Assembly: GCF_004364935.1 (NCBI RefSeq) | Contig: NZ_SOBT01000008.1 | Span: 1,305,534 to 1,369,533, forward strand | Origin: Panacagrimonas perspica | GTDB lineage: Bacteria; Pseudomonadota; Gammaproteobacteria; Nevskiales; Nevskiaceae | Direction: 5' to 3' | DNA: 64,000 bases | Part shown: piece after piece, positions 9,157 to 18,539 of the stretch | How the letters are laid out: each line of letters opens with the position of its first letter | Position numbering within the stretch: position 1 is the stretch's first letter | The notes under the pieces: model-generated | Databases searched by the model: none | Told to the model about the DNA's origin: nothing | The model's input: only the letters and a program-made list of their open reading frames with translations | Translations under genes and position numbers: made by a program

Positions 9157-9990
9157 ATGAACACGATCTCGTTCCGGCTCGTGGCCCCTTCGCCACGCGT
9201 GATCCTCTTCGACTGGCACGCCACCCTGGCCGACACGATGGACGCGATGTACTACGCGCTCGACGAAGTGATCCCCAGGCTGGCCACGCTGGGCCTGATC
9301 GATCACCTGGTTCCACCGGGACAGTCCAAGACGCCCGAGGACGACAAGCTGGTGCAGTACGTTCGCCAGAACTCCGCGCTCCATCCGAAGATCAAGGCGC
9401 AGCGCAAGATCTCCCGCACCGACATCTTCGAGTTGCTGTTCGGCGAGGACGAGCAAGCCAAGAAGGTCGCGCACCGTGAATTCGACCAGAGCTACGAGTG
9501 CTACTTCGGTCCCGTGAAGCCGATGGAAGCCGACGCCCGGAGCCGTCTCGAAGCCCTGCGTGCACGCGGCATCAAGATCGGGGTGCTGTCCAATCGCGCG
9601 CGCCGCTTCATGGCGCACGAGATCTACACCATGGAAGGCACCGGCTGGCAGGACCTGTTCGACACGATCGTGTGCGGCGACGACGTGCAGCGACGCAAGC
9701 CCTTCCCCGACCTGATCGAAAAGGCGCTAGCGGACATCGGCGAGCCGGTGGACACGCGGTGCTGGTATGTCGGCGACAGCGTGGCGGACGTCGCTGCCGG
9801 GAAAAGCGCCGGCGTGACGACGATCTTCTACAACGGCGCCGCGTGGAACCCCGACTGGATCGCCAAGATCTTTCCCGGCACGAAGAAGTATCCGTATCGG
9901 CCGGACGGTGTCGTCGCGGATCTGAAGGAGCTGGCGGAGCTGTTGCCACCTGGGGCCACGATCACCCGCCCTGCCCGCCCCTCGCCCTGA
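9157..9990 (+). CDS. HAD-superfamily hydrolase with a D-x-H motif I
   Basis: 277 residues. The HAD motifs are in order: motif I FDWHATLADT (nucleophile Asp), motif II IGVLSNRARR, motif III Lys in RRKPFPD, and motif IV GDSVADVAAGKSAG, which fits a phosphoglycolate-phosphatase-like cap layout. The general acid/base Asp, normally two residues after the nucleophile, is His here, which could alter or slow phosphatase chemistry. An inserted helical region (residues 45-105) would form the cap. The substrate is unknown. The 3' end overlaps the convergent AraC gene by 29 bases. Confidence 0.85.
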   Translation: MNTISFRLVAPSPRVILFDWHATLADTMDAMYYALDEVIPRLATLGLIDHLVPPGQSKTPEDDKLVQYVRQNSALHPKIKAQRKISRTDIFELLFGEDEQAKKVAHREFDQSYECYFGPVKPMEADARSRLEALRARGIKIGVLSNRARRFMAHEIYTMEGTGWQDLFDTIVCGDDVQRRKPFPDLIEKALADIGEPVDTRCWYVGDSVADVAAGKSAGVTTIFYNGAAWNPDWIAKIFPGTKKYPYRPDGVVADLKELAELLPPGATITRPARPSP

Positions 9991-11062
9991 CCTTCCTCAA
10001 GTTCTGTCCATTCCAGCGCCGGAACGAACGGCTGAACGAGGTCAGGTCGGCGTATCCGAGAATCTCCGCGATCGCGCTCGCACTCAGCTCCGAGTAGCGC
10101 AGATACTTCGACGCCAGGTCAGCGCGCACGGCATCGCGGATGCGCGTGAAGCTGGTCTGTTCCTGCTGCAGCCGCAGTTGCAGCGTCCGCGGCGCCACAT
10201 CCAGCGCGTAGCTGACGTCCTCGATCGTGCACGGCGCATACGGCATCAGCGAGCGCACGACCGCTTCGACGTGATTGGGCAGCTGCTTGCCCGGCCGCTC
10301 CCCGTCGAGACGGATGACGCGATTGGCCAGAGCGCGCGCCGCCGCTCCACGGCCCTTCATCGGCGCATCGAGGGTCGCCCGATCGAGTAGCAGTGCGTTG
10401 CGTTCCTGGTTGAAGCGCACGTCGTTGCCGAAGGTCGCGCGGTGCAGCGCCAGTCCACCCGCCGGCCGGGCATGCCGGAACAGCACGGCGGACGGCATCC
10501 ATCGCGGGTGCAGGTGAGTGCGAATCTCCTTGGCGAATACGCAGAGCGCGAATTCCGCCATCTGCACCTCGCTGTCGTGCTGCCCTGCCGTCGTGGACCA
10601 GTTCAGCAGCGCCCCACCACCGGCGACCGCCTCCATGCCGACCACCGCTGCATCGGTGTAGAGATCGAAATTCTCGGCGAGCTCGTCGCACATCTGGCGA
10701 ATGCTGCGCGCGTTGCGCAGCAGCAGCCACGTCGGTCCCAGCACGGTGGCGAGGCGACCGCCTCGCGCCATCGTCAGCCCCCAGGTGGGCATCCGGCAAG
10801 CTTCCGCCGCCAGTTCGAAGAAGCGCAGCACGGCCGCCGCCGACACGAGCAGATCGGGATCCTTGAGCGCGGCGCCCGCCAAGCCGGCACGACGTGTCAC
10901 CGGCGCGGACCGCACGCCTTTCGAGCGCATCAGCTCGGTGGCGCCGTCGAGAATCACGCTGCGAATCAGATAGCCGGCCACGGAAAACCCCTCGGAGTGG
11001 TTTGCGCATGATGCCAACTCCGATGCGCCTGAGGCCAACTCGATCGGACGGTCGGGAGGCAT
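9962..11062 (-). CDS. AraC-family regulator (OruR/ArgR-like architecture)
   Basis: 366 residues. The N-terminal two thirds form an arabinose-binding-like regulatory domain of the type found in OruR/VirS-like regulators. The C-terminal 100 residues hold two helix-turn-helices, the first in CTIEDVSYALDVAPRTLQLRLQQE and the second in ASAIAEILGYADLTSFSRSFRRW. The conserved AEILGYADLTSFSRSFRRWNG is typical. The gene is divergent from the Baeyer-Villiger monooxygenase with only 37 bases between start codons, so it most probably controls that enzyme in response to its substrate. This regulatory link is inferred from position. Confidence 0.85.
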   Translation of the reverse strand: MPPDRPIELASGASELASCANHSEGFSVAGYLIRSVILDGATELMRSKGVRSAPVTRRAGLAGAALKDPDLLVSAAAVLRFFELAAEACRMPTWGLTMARGGRLATVLGPTWLLLRNARSIRQMCDELAENFDLYTDAAVVGMEAVAGGGALLNWSTTAGQHDSEVQMAEFALCVFAKEIRTHLHPRWMPSAVLFRHARPAGGLALHRATFGNDVRFNQERNALLLDRATLDAPMKGRGAAARALANRVIRLDGERPGKQLPNHVEAVVRSLMPYAPCTIEDVSYALDVAPRTLQLRLQQEQTSFTRIRDAVRADLASKYLRYSELSASAIAEILGYADLTSFSRSFRRWNGQNLRKVRARGGQGG

Positions 11063-11099
11063 GCTGGGTCATTAGACCTACATAACTCGAGGAGACAAC

Positions 11100-12716
11100 A
11101 TGACCGCTTCCGTTCAAGCAGGCGAAACGCTGGACGCCCTCATCATCGGCGCCGGCTTCACCGGCCTCTATCAGCTCTGGTCCTTGCGCAAGCTCGGCCT
11201 GAAGGTGCAGGTACTCGAAACCGCACCCGACGTGGGCGGCACCTGGTACTGGAACTGCTATCCCGGCGCCCGCACGGATTCACCGTCCAACATCTACCAG
11301 TACTGGTTCTCCGACGATCTGCTCGACGAGTGGAACTGGAACGAACGCTACGCGGGTCGCGCCGAATCGCATGCCTACTTCCGGCACGTGGCCGACCGCT
11401 TCGAGCTGCGCAAGGACATCCGCTTCAATACCCGCGTGGACGCCGCCCACTGGGACGAGGCAACGAGCCGCTGGAACCTGCGCACGCAGGACGGCACGAC
11501 CTTGAGCGCGCGCTTCCTGATCACGGCGCTGGGTCCGCTCAGCGCGCCGCTGGTGCCGCCGTTCAAGGGACATGAGACGTTCAAGGGCCAGCTCGTGCAC
11601 ACCGCGCGCTGGCCGCGCGAAGGCATTGACCTGAAGGGCAAGCGCGTCGGCGTCATCGGCACCGGGGCGACCGGCATCCAGGTGATCCAGAGCATCGCAG
11701 CCGAGGTGTCGCACCTGACCGTGTTCCAGCGCACCGCGAACTACGCGGTACCGATGCACAACAAGCGCTACACCGATGCCGATCGCGCGGCGATCCGTGC
11801 GCGTTATCCCGAGACGCGCGAGGCGATCTGGACGACCTTCGTCGGCTTCGACGAGCCCAGCGTTCCGCATGCCTACTTCGATCTGCCGCCGGCCGAGCGC
11901 CGAGCGACGCTCGAGAAGCTGTGGGCCGACGGCTCGCTGAAGATCTGGGTCGCCGGGTTCATGGAAATCTTCTTCGATCTCGCGGCCAGCCAGGAGATCT
12001 CCGAGTTCGTGCGCGAGAAGATCCGCGCGCGCATCCATGACTCGAAGGTCGCCGCCAAGCTGGTGCCGCAGGATCACGGCTTCGGCACGCGCCGCGTGCC
12101 GCTCGAAAACGGCTACTTCGAGATCTACAACCGTGACAACGTGTCGCTCGTGGATCTGCACGAAGCCCCGATCGAATGTTTCACGCCCAAGGGCATCCGC
12201 ACGTCGGCCGGCGAGATCGAGCTGGACGTGATCATCCTGGCCACCGGCTTCGATGCGGGCACCGGCGGACTGACGGCGATCGACATCCGCGGCCGTGACG
12301 GCGTGTCGCTGCGCCAGCAATGGAAGAGCGACGTGCGCACGACGATGGGCCTGCAGATCCACGGCTATCCGAATCTCTTCACGACCAGCGCCCCGTACGC
12401 GCCGGCCGCGGCGTTCTGCAATGCGCCGACCTGCCTGCAGCACCAGGTGCAGTGGATCACCGACTGCATCGCCTACCTGGGCAAGCACGGCCGCACCGTC
12501 ATTGAGCCCTCGGCGGACACCGAAAGCGCGTGGCTGGCCCATCACGACGAACTCGCCGGCGCGACGCTGGTGGCCAAGACGCGCTCCTGGTACACGGGCG
12601 GCAACATCGAGGGAAAACCCAATCGGCTGCTCAGCTACATCGGCGGCGTGCCGGCGTACCGCGAGGCCTGCGAGAAGGTGAAGGAAAAGGACTACGAGGG
12701 CTTCGAGCTGGCCTGA
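11100..12716 (+). CDS. flavin-dependent Baeyer-Villiger monooxygenase
   Basis: 538 residues, the usual length for cyclohexanone-monooxygenase-type enzymes. It has the FAD-binding GAGFTG near residue 18, the type I BVMO fingerprint as FKGQLVHTARWP (F-x-G-x3-H-x3-W-P), and the NADPH-binding GTGATG near residue 186. The ATG is preceded by GAGGAGAC. Such enzymes insert oxygen next to a carbonyl using NADPH and O2, turning ketones into esters or lactones. The conserved GGTWYWNCYPGARTDSPSNI also matches. Its substrate may be a cyclic or steroidal ketone, but this is not readable. It is probably controlled by the divergent AraC gene. Confidence 0.92.
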   Translation: MTASVQAGETLDALIIGAGFTGLYQLWSLRKLGLKVQVLETAPDVGGTWYWNCYPGARTDSPSNIYQYWFSDDLLDEWNWNERYAGRAESHAYFRHVADRFELRKDIRFNTRVDAAHWDEATSRWNLRTQDGTTLSARFLITALGPLSAPLVPPFKGHETFKGQLVHTARWPREGIDLKGKRVGVIGTGATGIQVIQSIAAEVSHLTVFQRTANYAVPMHNKRYTDADRAAIRARYPETREAIWTTFVGFDEPSVPHAYFDLPPAERRATLEKLWADGSLKIWVAGFMEIFFDLAASQEISEFVREKIRARIHDSKVAAKLVPQDHGFGTRRVPLENGYFEIYNRDNVSLVDLHEAPIECFTPKGIRTSAGEIELDVIILATGFDAGTGGLTAIDIRGRDGVSLRQQWKSDVRTTMGLQIHGYPNLFTTSAPYAPAAAFCNAPTCLQHQVQWITDCIAYLGKHGRTVIEPSADTESAWLAHHDELAGATLVAKTRSWYTGGNIEGKPNRLLSYIGGVPAYREACEKVKEKDYEGFELA

Positions 12717-12842
12717 AGCAGCGGGTTCCTCTGGCCGGTTCGCAGGGGCAGTGCCTTGGGCACTCGGACGACGGGCCGCAGTTGCCTGCGACAGGCCGCT
12801 GAGTGGAGAGCGACCTTCGTAGCGGCGAGCCGCTTGCCCGGC

Positions 12843-13742
12843 TCAGGGCTCCATGTCGACAGCCGCCGCGGCCTTGCGTCGCGCGCGGTGCGATTTGACG
12901 CTCACTGCGATTCCGCAGGCGGCCACCACCGACATCCCGAGGATGGCCAGTCCGTCCGGAATGTGGCTGAACACGAGCCATCCGAGCAGGCCCGCCCAGA
13001 CGAGCTGCACGTACATCAGCGGCGCCAGCGCGGACGCCGGGGCCTGGCGATAGGCCGCCGTGAACAGGAAATGGCCGAGTCCTCCTGACGCACCGACCAC
13101 CAGGAACAGCAGCAGATGCTCTGGCGGTGGCAAGGGCCCGTCCCAGTACCAGGGCAGCGTCAGGCCGAAGACCACGGAGCCGAACAGCGCCGAGTAGAAC
13201 AGCATCGAGATCGTGCGCTCGGTGGTCGCCAGCACGCGCGACAGGATCTGGTAAGCCGCCATCACGCAGATCGCGCCCAGCGCGAACAGGATGCCGGTCA
13301 GATCCACGACGCCACCGGGACGCGCAATGAGCAGGATGCCCGCGCAGCCGACCACGGCTCCGACCCAGTCGCTGAGGGCGACCTTCTCGCCGAGCAAGGG
13401 GCCCGCGAGCAGCACCACCACCAGCGGGGAGAGAAAGACGATGGCCGTCGTTTCCGCGAGCGGCATCGTCGTGAGCGCCATTCCCATGCAGATCGTCGCG
13501 CCCGCGAGGCAGGCCGCCCGGACCAGGACCCAGCCCGTCCGCGTGGTCTGCAGCAGTTGCCGGCCTTGCGTCGGCGCCAGCAGCGCCAGCATCAGCAGGG
13601 CGTGGACGATGTAGCGCAGCGCCGCGATCACCGGCACCGGGTAGAACGCCGTGAGGTATTTGACGGTGGTGTCCATGCAGGCGAACAGGAACAGTCCGCA
13701 AACGAAGAGCAGGACACCACCAAGAGGATGCTGCGTCGTCAC
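12843..13742 (-). CDS. EamA/DMT-family transporter
   Basis: 299 residues with ten hydrophobic segments arranged as two five-helix EamA repeats. The first repeat ends around ETTAIVFLSPLVVVLLAGPLLGEKV, a typical signature (LGE before the next helix). The second has its equivalent at ASALAPLMYVQLVWAGLLGWLVF. Members export amino acids, drugs or other metabolites across the inner membrane; specificity is not evident. The C-terminus is basic and short. It is convergent with the monooxygenase gene and has no clear operon partner. Confidence 0.85.
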   Translation of the reverse strand: MTTQHPLGGVLLFVCGLFLFACMDTTVKYLTAFYPVPVIAALRYIVHALLMLALLAPTQGRQLLQTTRTGWVLVRAACLAGATICMGMALTTMPLAETTAIVFLSPLVVVLLAGPLLGEKVALSDWVGAVVGCAGILLIARPGGVVDLTGILFALGAICVMAAYQILSRVLATTERTISMLFYSALFGSVVFGLTLPWYWDGPLPPPEHLLLFLVVGASGGLGHFLFTAAYRQAPASALAPLMYVQLVWAGLLGWLVFSHIPDGLAILGMSVVAACGIAVSVKSHRARRKAAAAVDMEP

Positions 13743-13977
13743 GATGTCCTTGGATACGGCCGCCTGACGATCCCTGTCACTACGGGCATGTGCGTCGTGG
13801 CCACCGTCGTTCGTGGGTCAGGATCGGCACGAATCCGAGCACCGATCAGGGCGCGCATGGTAGCGGGCGATACCCGGCCCCACACCTCGCAGCGACGACA
13901 TCGGCGAGACCAAAAAGGTAGAACGATAGGCGTCTGCCATCGGGCGGACGTCCGTCCCCGTTGTCGATCGTGCCGCG

Positions 13978-14325
13978 TCAGCCTCCGCTGCGCTTCGCAG
14001 CGCGTTCCTGAAAGACCTCGTTCGCGATCCGCGCCGCGCTGATCGCACACGGAAAGCCGGCGTAGATCGCCAGGTGCGTGACGATCTCCTCGATCTCGGC
14101 CTGCGTGACGCCGTTGTCGAGCGCGCGACCCATGTGGGCCGGGAGCTGCTCGAGGCGGCCCATCGCGATCAGTGCAGACACGGTGACGACGCTGCGGTCG
14201 CGCTTCGATAGCGCTTTGCGCTCCCAGACATCGTCGAACACGACGGTCTCGGTGAGTTCGGCGAGCTTGGGCGCGACGTCGCCGAAGATGCCACGGAGCG
14301 AATCGCGGAGTTCCTTGCTGGGCAT
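13978..14325 (-). CDS. carboxymuconolactone decarboxylase-family protein
   Basis: 115 residues beginning MPSKELRDSL, with GGAAGA upstream. The helical AhpD/CMD fold is indicated by KRDRSVVTVSALIAMGRLEQL, then PAHMGRALDNGVTQAEIEEI and HLAIYAGFPCAISAARIANE. Only one Cys lies in the region, without the AhpD C-x-x-C pair, so a peroxidase role is less likely than a decarboxylase or unknown role. It lies 28 bases downstream of a cupin gene on the same strand. CMD and cupin proteins are often neighbours, and the two may be co-transcribed. Confidence 0.85.
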   Translation of the reverse strand: MPSKELRDSLRGIFGDVAPKLAELTETVVFDDVWERKALSKRDRSVVTVSALIAMGRLEQLPAHMGRALDNGVTQAEIEEIVTHLAIYAGFPCAISAARIANEVFQERAAKRSGG

Positions 14326-14353
14326 GAACGATGTCTTCCGAAGGTGAAGGCGT

Positions 14354-14896
14354 TCAGCGGCCGCGGCGGGCGCCGATGACGCTGAACACGACGCGGCAGT
14401 TGTCCGCACCTGGGTTGTACCAACGATGGCGCGTGCCGTTCTGGATGACGCTGTCGCCCGGGCCCAGCGTCTTCTTCACGCCATCGTCGAGTTCGAGCTC
14501 GACCTGACCCGACACGACGAAGCCGTAATCGATCGTCATCGACGCATGCATGCCCGGCGCGTCCTCTTCCATCGTTCCGCCGAGGCCCGGAAAGGCCTCG
14601 AAGAATTCGCGCGTGGCCTCGACGGGATCGACGCCGCGCCGTGCGGCGTCCTGTGCGAACGAATCCGGCAGGAAGTCGACATACAGGAAGCGGCTTCCGC
14701 CGGCTGCCGGGAAATATGGCTGCAGGGATGTGCTGGGATCACCCGGCGGCACCGGGATCGACGCCGTCTCCTCGGTGGACCACAGGATTCCGATGCCATA
14801 TCCGCCGGCCTTGTTGGCGAAGTAGCGCGGTGCCTCGCCATCGCTGACGAAAACCGCACGTCCTTTCGAATCGTGACCCGTAACGACGCGGCGCAT
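14354..14896 (-). CDS. cupin-domain protein
   Basis: 180 residues, with AGGAGA just ahead of the ATG. The C-terminal half is a single cupin barrel: GMHASMTIDYGFVVSGQVEL and LGPGDSVIQNGTRHRWYNPG are the two cupin motifs. Motif 1 is degenerate for the usual metal ligands (H-x-H replaced by H-A-S), while a His remains in motif 2. The N-terminal 60 residues resemble a sugar- or aldehyde-handling extension (FANKAGGYGIGILWSTEET). It lies just upstream of the CMD-family gene and is likely in the same transcript. The substrate is unknown. Confidence 0.8.
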   Translation of the reverse strand: MRRVVTGHDSKGRAVFVSDGEAPRYFANKAGGYGIGILWSTEETASIPVPPGDPSTSLQPYFPAAGGSRFLYVDFLPDSFAQDAARRGVDPVEATREFFEAFPGLGGTMEEDAPGMHASMTIDYGFVVSGQVELELDDGVKKTLGPGDSVIQNGTRHRWYNPGADNCRVVFSVIGARRGR

Positions 14897-15034
14897 GAGG
14901 ATCTCCTGCCGTACGACTCCGAAGATCGATTGTTCTCCGATGGCGCGTGTCCGGGTATCAGGACTCGCCCGATGCGGAGATTGCCGTGCCCGCCCCCGCC
15001 GGGCGCCTGCGATCTCCGCGTCGTGCGCTCCGCA

Positions 15035-15904
15035 TCACGCCACGGCACGCAGGGGTTCGGCAGCGGCTGCGCTTGCGTTGTCGGGCGAGCCATTCAAGCG
15101 CTCAACCAGGCGCTCCATCTCCTCGAGCAACTCGCCGTTGTCATGATCCCAGGGATGGAATTCCGGCTTGAAATATTCCAGCCAGGGCCCGGCGAGTCGC
15201 CGCACCAGGCCCGAGCGCGGCGACAGCATCACCTTCAGGAACGAACGCACGCCCTTGCGGGCGCCGGCTCGCTGATCCGCGATCATCATCCGGCCCTGGC
15301 ACCACAGCACCATCAGCAGGAAGCCGGCGGTCGTCGTCAGCATGCTGGTCGTGCGCAGCGCGTACGCCGGCAGGCTGCGGCCCACGGATGTTTCGTACAC
15401 GTCGAAGGCCACCGCCTTGTGTTCGATCTCTTCGAGTGCGTGCCACCGCCACAGCGCCGCGAGGCGCGGGTCGGCACCGGCGATCAACGCAGGATCGCGC
15501 AACAGGGCTTCAGCGACGATCGCCGTGAAATGCTCCTGCGCGATCGTGATCGACAACTGCGCCGCGGGCGGCAGCCAGGCTTTGAGCGCCTTGAAGAAGC
15601 TCGTCACCTCGGCCTCGATCTCCTCGGCTGGCAAGCCGACCTGTGACAGCAGCGCGTTGTATTCGGCATGCTCGCGGCCATGCATCGCTTCCTGCCCGAT
15701 GAAGGCGGTGACGGCTTCCTGCAGAAGGGGATCCTCGATCCGGTCGCGGTAATGGCGCAACGTATGGATGAAGAAGCGCTCGCCCTCCGGAAACGTCAGC
15801 GACATCGCATTGATGAAGTGCGTCAGGACGGCGCCTTCGTGGTGCCAGTGAGAGGCCGCCTCGAGCGGGAGATGGAATTTCAGGTCACGTCGAGTGGGAA
15901 TCAT
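15035..15904 (-). CDS. predicted metal-dependent hydrolase (PF10118-type)
   Basis: 289 residues starting MIPTRRDLKFHLPLEAASHWHH. The sequence matches a family annotated as predicted metal-dependent hydrolases with a ferritin-like helical core. Candidate metal ligands lie in FIGQEAMHGREHAEYN and ALWRWHALEEIEHKAVAFD, where Glu and His are spaced as in di-iron carboxylate proteins. A hydrophobic stretch TTAGFLLMVLWCQ may associate with membrane. The physiological reaction is not established for the family as far as I know. There is no evident operon partner. Confidence 0.8.
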   Translation of the reverse strand: MIPTRRDLKFHLPLEAASHWHHEGAVLTHFINAMSLTFPEGERFFIHTLRHYRDRIEDPLLQEAVTAFIGQEAMHGREHAEYNALLSQVGLPAEEIEAEVTSFFKALKAWLPPAAQLSITIAQEHFTAIVAEALLRDPALIAGADPRLAALWRWHALEEIEHKAVAFDVYETSVGRSLPAYALRTTSMLTTTAGFLLMVLWCQGRMMIADQRAGARKGVRSFLKVMLSPRSGLVRRLAGPWLEYFKPEFHPWDHDNGELLEEMERLVERLNGSPDNASAAAAEPLRAVA

Positions 15905-16045
15905 GGCGGCACGCTCCAGGAATGATTTTTTGTGCGTCGCAGCAGACGTGCCGGGCTGCGTGTTTCCCGGTTCGCCACGTCCTCGCGTGCGAAATATCGA
16001 CGTGCGATGTCGCGAGTCCGGTTCGTGCGGAGGGACAACTGCAGC

Positions 16046-16297
16046 ATGTGCCGCGTCACACGCCGCGTTCTGCAGGGCACGCGCGTGAGAAGGAAGATCG
16101 TCGGCTTTGACGAAGACGACCACGGCGACTGGGTGGCGCGGCTCGCGTGCGGCCATCAGCAGCACGTGCGCCATCGACCGCCGTGGATCAATCGCCCATG
16201 GGTCGAAACGGTCGAGGGGCGCAGCGCGGCGCTGAATGAAGAACTGGAATGCAGGTCATGCGACACGCAAGTGCCTCCCGATTCCGCGGCTCCGTAG
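16046..16297 (+). CDS. DUF3565-family protein
   Basis: 83 residues. The core RKIVGFDEDDHGDWVARLACG then HQQHVRHRPPWINRPWV matches the DUF3565 consensus closely. Conserved Cys and His residues (C..C near the start, LACGH, and CRSCD at the end) suggest a small zinc-binding module. I chose the ATG at 16046 because GGAGG lies about 12 bases upstream; a longer frame exists but looks non-coding. Function is unknown. Confidence 0.75.
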   Translation: MCRVTRRVLQGTRVRRKIVGFDEDDHGDWVARLACGHQQHVRHRPPWINRPWVETVEGRSAALNEELECRSCDTQVPPDSAAP

Positions 16298-16437
16298 CAG
16301 CCGCGCCATGACCGCAAACCCGGCGCGTTTCGAGCGGCAGGAAGCTTGCGATGCGCTCGATCCGCGCATCCTCCCTCTCGACGACGCCTCGTCCCCGGGT
16401 TGAAGCCCACCAACGGCGCCCGCTACGCTGACCCGCA

Positions 16438-17895
16438 ATGCCTTCCGAACCTGCTGGACCTCTTCCGTTGCCGAGCTCGAGTTCGCGCACCGTGCCGCTG
16501 ATCGTCGCGTGCGCGCTGTTCATGGAGAATCTCGACGCCACCGTCATCAGCACGGCGCTGCCGGCCATCGCGAAAGACCTCGGGGAAGATCCTCTCCATC
16601 TGTCGCTCGCCATCACTTCGTACCTGCTGAGCCTGTCGATCTTCATCCCGCTCTCGGGGTGGCTCGCGGATCGCTACGGTGCGCGCGCGGTGTTCCGCAA
16701 CGCGATCCTCATCTTCGTGCTCGGCTCTGTCGCCTGCGCCGCCGCGGATGACGTCGGCGGACTGGTCGCGGCCCGGATGCTCCAGGGTCTCGGGGGCGCG
16801 CTGATGGTCCCGGTCGGGCGCCTCGTGCTGTTGCGCCAGGTGCCGAAGGCCGAGCTCATCGCGGCGATGTCCTTCGTCACCGTCCCCGCCCTCACGGCAC
16901 CGATCTTCGGCCCGCCGCTGGGCGGTCTGATCGTCACCTACTCGTCGTGGGAATGGATCTTCCTGATCAACGTGCCGATCGGCGTGCTCGGCTGGATCCT
17001 GGTCACGCGCTACATCCGTGACACACGCGAAGAACTGCGTGCGCCGCTCGATCTCGCCGGCTGGTGGGTGCTCGGCGGCGCGATGGCCGGCCTCGTCTTC
17101 GGCCTCGAAAGCCTGGGCAAGCACGTGGTCAGCCCGGGCGCGACCTATCTTTCGCTGTCGATCGGCGTGCTGCTGCTGATGCTGTACGTGCGCCACGCGC
17201 GGACCGACGACGCGCCGATCCTGCGACTGTCGCTGCTGCGTCTGCAGAGCTTCCGCGCTTCGGTGACTGGAGGCTCGCTGTTTCGCATCGGGCTCGGCGG
17301 CTCGACGTTGCTGCTGCCGATGATGCTGCAGCTGGGCTACGGACTGTCGCCGCTCCACTCCGGCCTGCTGACCTTTGCGACGGCCGTCGGCGCGTTGTCG
17401 ATGAAGATCGTGGCGCCCGGCATCACCCGACGATTCGGATTCCGCTCGATCCTGGTCTACAACACGGCGATCTGCGCGCTCGGACTGATGGTCTGCGGCT
17501 GGCTGTCCCCGACGTGGCCGGTCGGCATCGCGCTGGCGGTGTTGCTGCTCACCGGGTTCTTCCGCTCGCTGCAGTTCACCTGCATCAACGCGCTGGCCTT
17601 TGCGGATGTCCCCAACCCGGACATGAGCCAGGCGACGAGTTTTTCCAGCACGGCCCAGCAACTCGCGCTGTCCGTCGGCGTGGGCCTGAGTTCGCAGGTG
17701 CTCAACGTGAGCATGGCCCTGCGCGGCGCAACGGCCCTGTCCATCACCGACTTCACGAACGCGTTCTGCTTCATGGCCCTGGTCTCGCTGTCGGCCATCT
17801 TCGCGTTCCGCCAGCTCGGCGCGGACGCCGGCAACGTCGTCAGCGGACACCGGCTCGTGCTGGCGCACGGATCCTCGGCGAAGGACGTCGACTGA
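16438..17895 (+). CDS. MFS drug transporter, DHA2 (EmrB/QacA) type
   Basis: 485 residues with about 14 membrane helices. The motif near helix 1, FMENLDATVISTALPAIAKD, is diagnostic for the 14-helix DHA2 group, and the A-motif GWLADRYGARAVFR lies between helices 2 and 3. The antiporter C-motif region is GPPLGGLIVTYSSWEWIFLINVP. Such proteins export toxic organic compounds in exchange for protons across the inner membrane. No periplasmic adaptor (EmrA-like) or regulator gene lies beside it, so it may act alone. Confidence 0.9.
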   Translation: MPSEPAGPLPLPSSSSRTVPLIVACALFMENLDATVISTALPAIAKDLGEDPLHLSLAITSYLLSLSIFIPLSGWLADRYGARAVFRNAILIFVLGSVACAAADDVGGLVAARMLQGLGGALMVPVGRLVLLRQVPKAELIAAMSFVTVPALTAPIFGPPLGGLIVTYSSWEWIFLINVPIGVLGWILVTRYIRDTREELRAPLDLAGWWVLGGAMAGLVFGLESLGKHVVSPGATYLSLSIGVLLLMLYVRHARTDDAPILRLSLLRLQSFRASVTGGSLFRIGLGGSTLLLPMMLQLGYGLSPLHSGLLTFATAVGALSMKIVAPGITRRFGFRSILVYNTAICALGLMVCGWLSPTWPVGIALAVLLLTGFFRSLQFTCINALAFADVPNPDMSQATSFSSTAQQLALSVGVGLSSQVLNVSMALRGATALSITDFTNAFCFMALVSLSAIFAFRQLGADAGNVVSGHRLVLAHGSSAKDVD

Positions 17896-17902
17896 GCGAG
17901 CG

Positions 17903-18100
17903 TCAGCTCGGCGGGAATCGGGCTTGAATGATCTTCGTCAACGCTGTGTCGCCGAGATTCGCGACGTTGCGTTCCGAATCGCATTTCGCATGGCCCGCCT
18001 TGCAAGCCCGCGCCGACAGACGAGCCGCGGCCCTGGCAACAGCGATGCAGTTTGAATTCGACGCGGTCGAACGAATTGCAGTTCGCGTCGCATCGTTCAT
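17903..18100 (-). CDS. possible small Cys-containing protein, 65 aa
   Basis: A short frame beginning MNDATRTAIRSTASNSNCIA. It contains three Cys residues and the motif NLGDTALTKIIQARF near its C-terminus. That motif recalls AGDTPLAALVSEVCD in the secreted protein at 18894-19208, where it also follows closely spaced cysteines. There is no convincing ribosome binding site and no clear signal peptide. It could be a decayed relative of that protein or a chance frame. Confidence 0.3.
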   Translation of the reverse strand: MNDATRTAIRSTASNSNCIAVARAAARLSARACKAGHAKCDSERNVANLGDTALTKIIQARFPPS

Positions 18101-18271
18101 CGAGAAGCCCGAAAAACGTCGCGCCGCGCACGCTTCTTCCTCCAACAGTCGTCTTCTCACCGCCCGGCGACGATCCTGATCCCCGCGCCCGCTCGGCACG
18201 CTTGTTGGATTGTCGGAGAGGTCGGGCGCGTGATGAACATCGCGCCCATCGCCACTCAACGAGGAGCGGCC

Positions 18272-18511
18272 ATGATTGACCTGTTACATCTGGAGACGTC
18301 GTTCGGTTGGGCGCAGACCGGTACCCCTCCCGCTTCACCGGAAGACGCCTCGAATTCGGAAGATCCCGAGATACGACGCACCGCCCGCTGGCATCAGGCC
18401 TCGCCCCCGGCGCTTCCCCTGCGCGGGCCGGTTCAACTGGGCGAGATGAACTCGAGGCGCCCTCGACAATTCGGTGAATTCGAATGCGGCTTCGACGACC
18501 GCGTGCGCTGA
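18272..18511 (+). CDS. possible small hypothetical protein, 79 aa
   Basis: Frame beginning MIDLLHLETSFGWAQTGTPP, with a good GAGGAG 7-12 bases before the ATG, which is the main reason to list it. The remaining sequence is rich in Pro, Glu and Arg and probably disordered. I recognise no family. It precedes the 105-residue hypothetical gene on the same strand by 28 bases, so it might be its leader or partner. Confidence 0.35.
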   Translation: MIDLLHLETSFGWAQTGTPPASPEDASNSEDPEIRRTARWHQASPPALPLRGPVQLGEMNSRRPRQFGEFECGFDDRVR

Positions 18512-18539
18512 CGCTCGACGACGCGGACAGGGAATCGGC

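Noticed and set aside
16423-17868. Long open frame antisense to the MFS transporter gene
   Set aside because: Its translation is rich in Arg, Gln, Asp and His with no domain, the pattern of a high-GC shadow frame; the plus strand encodes an evident 14-helix transporter.
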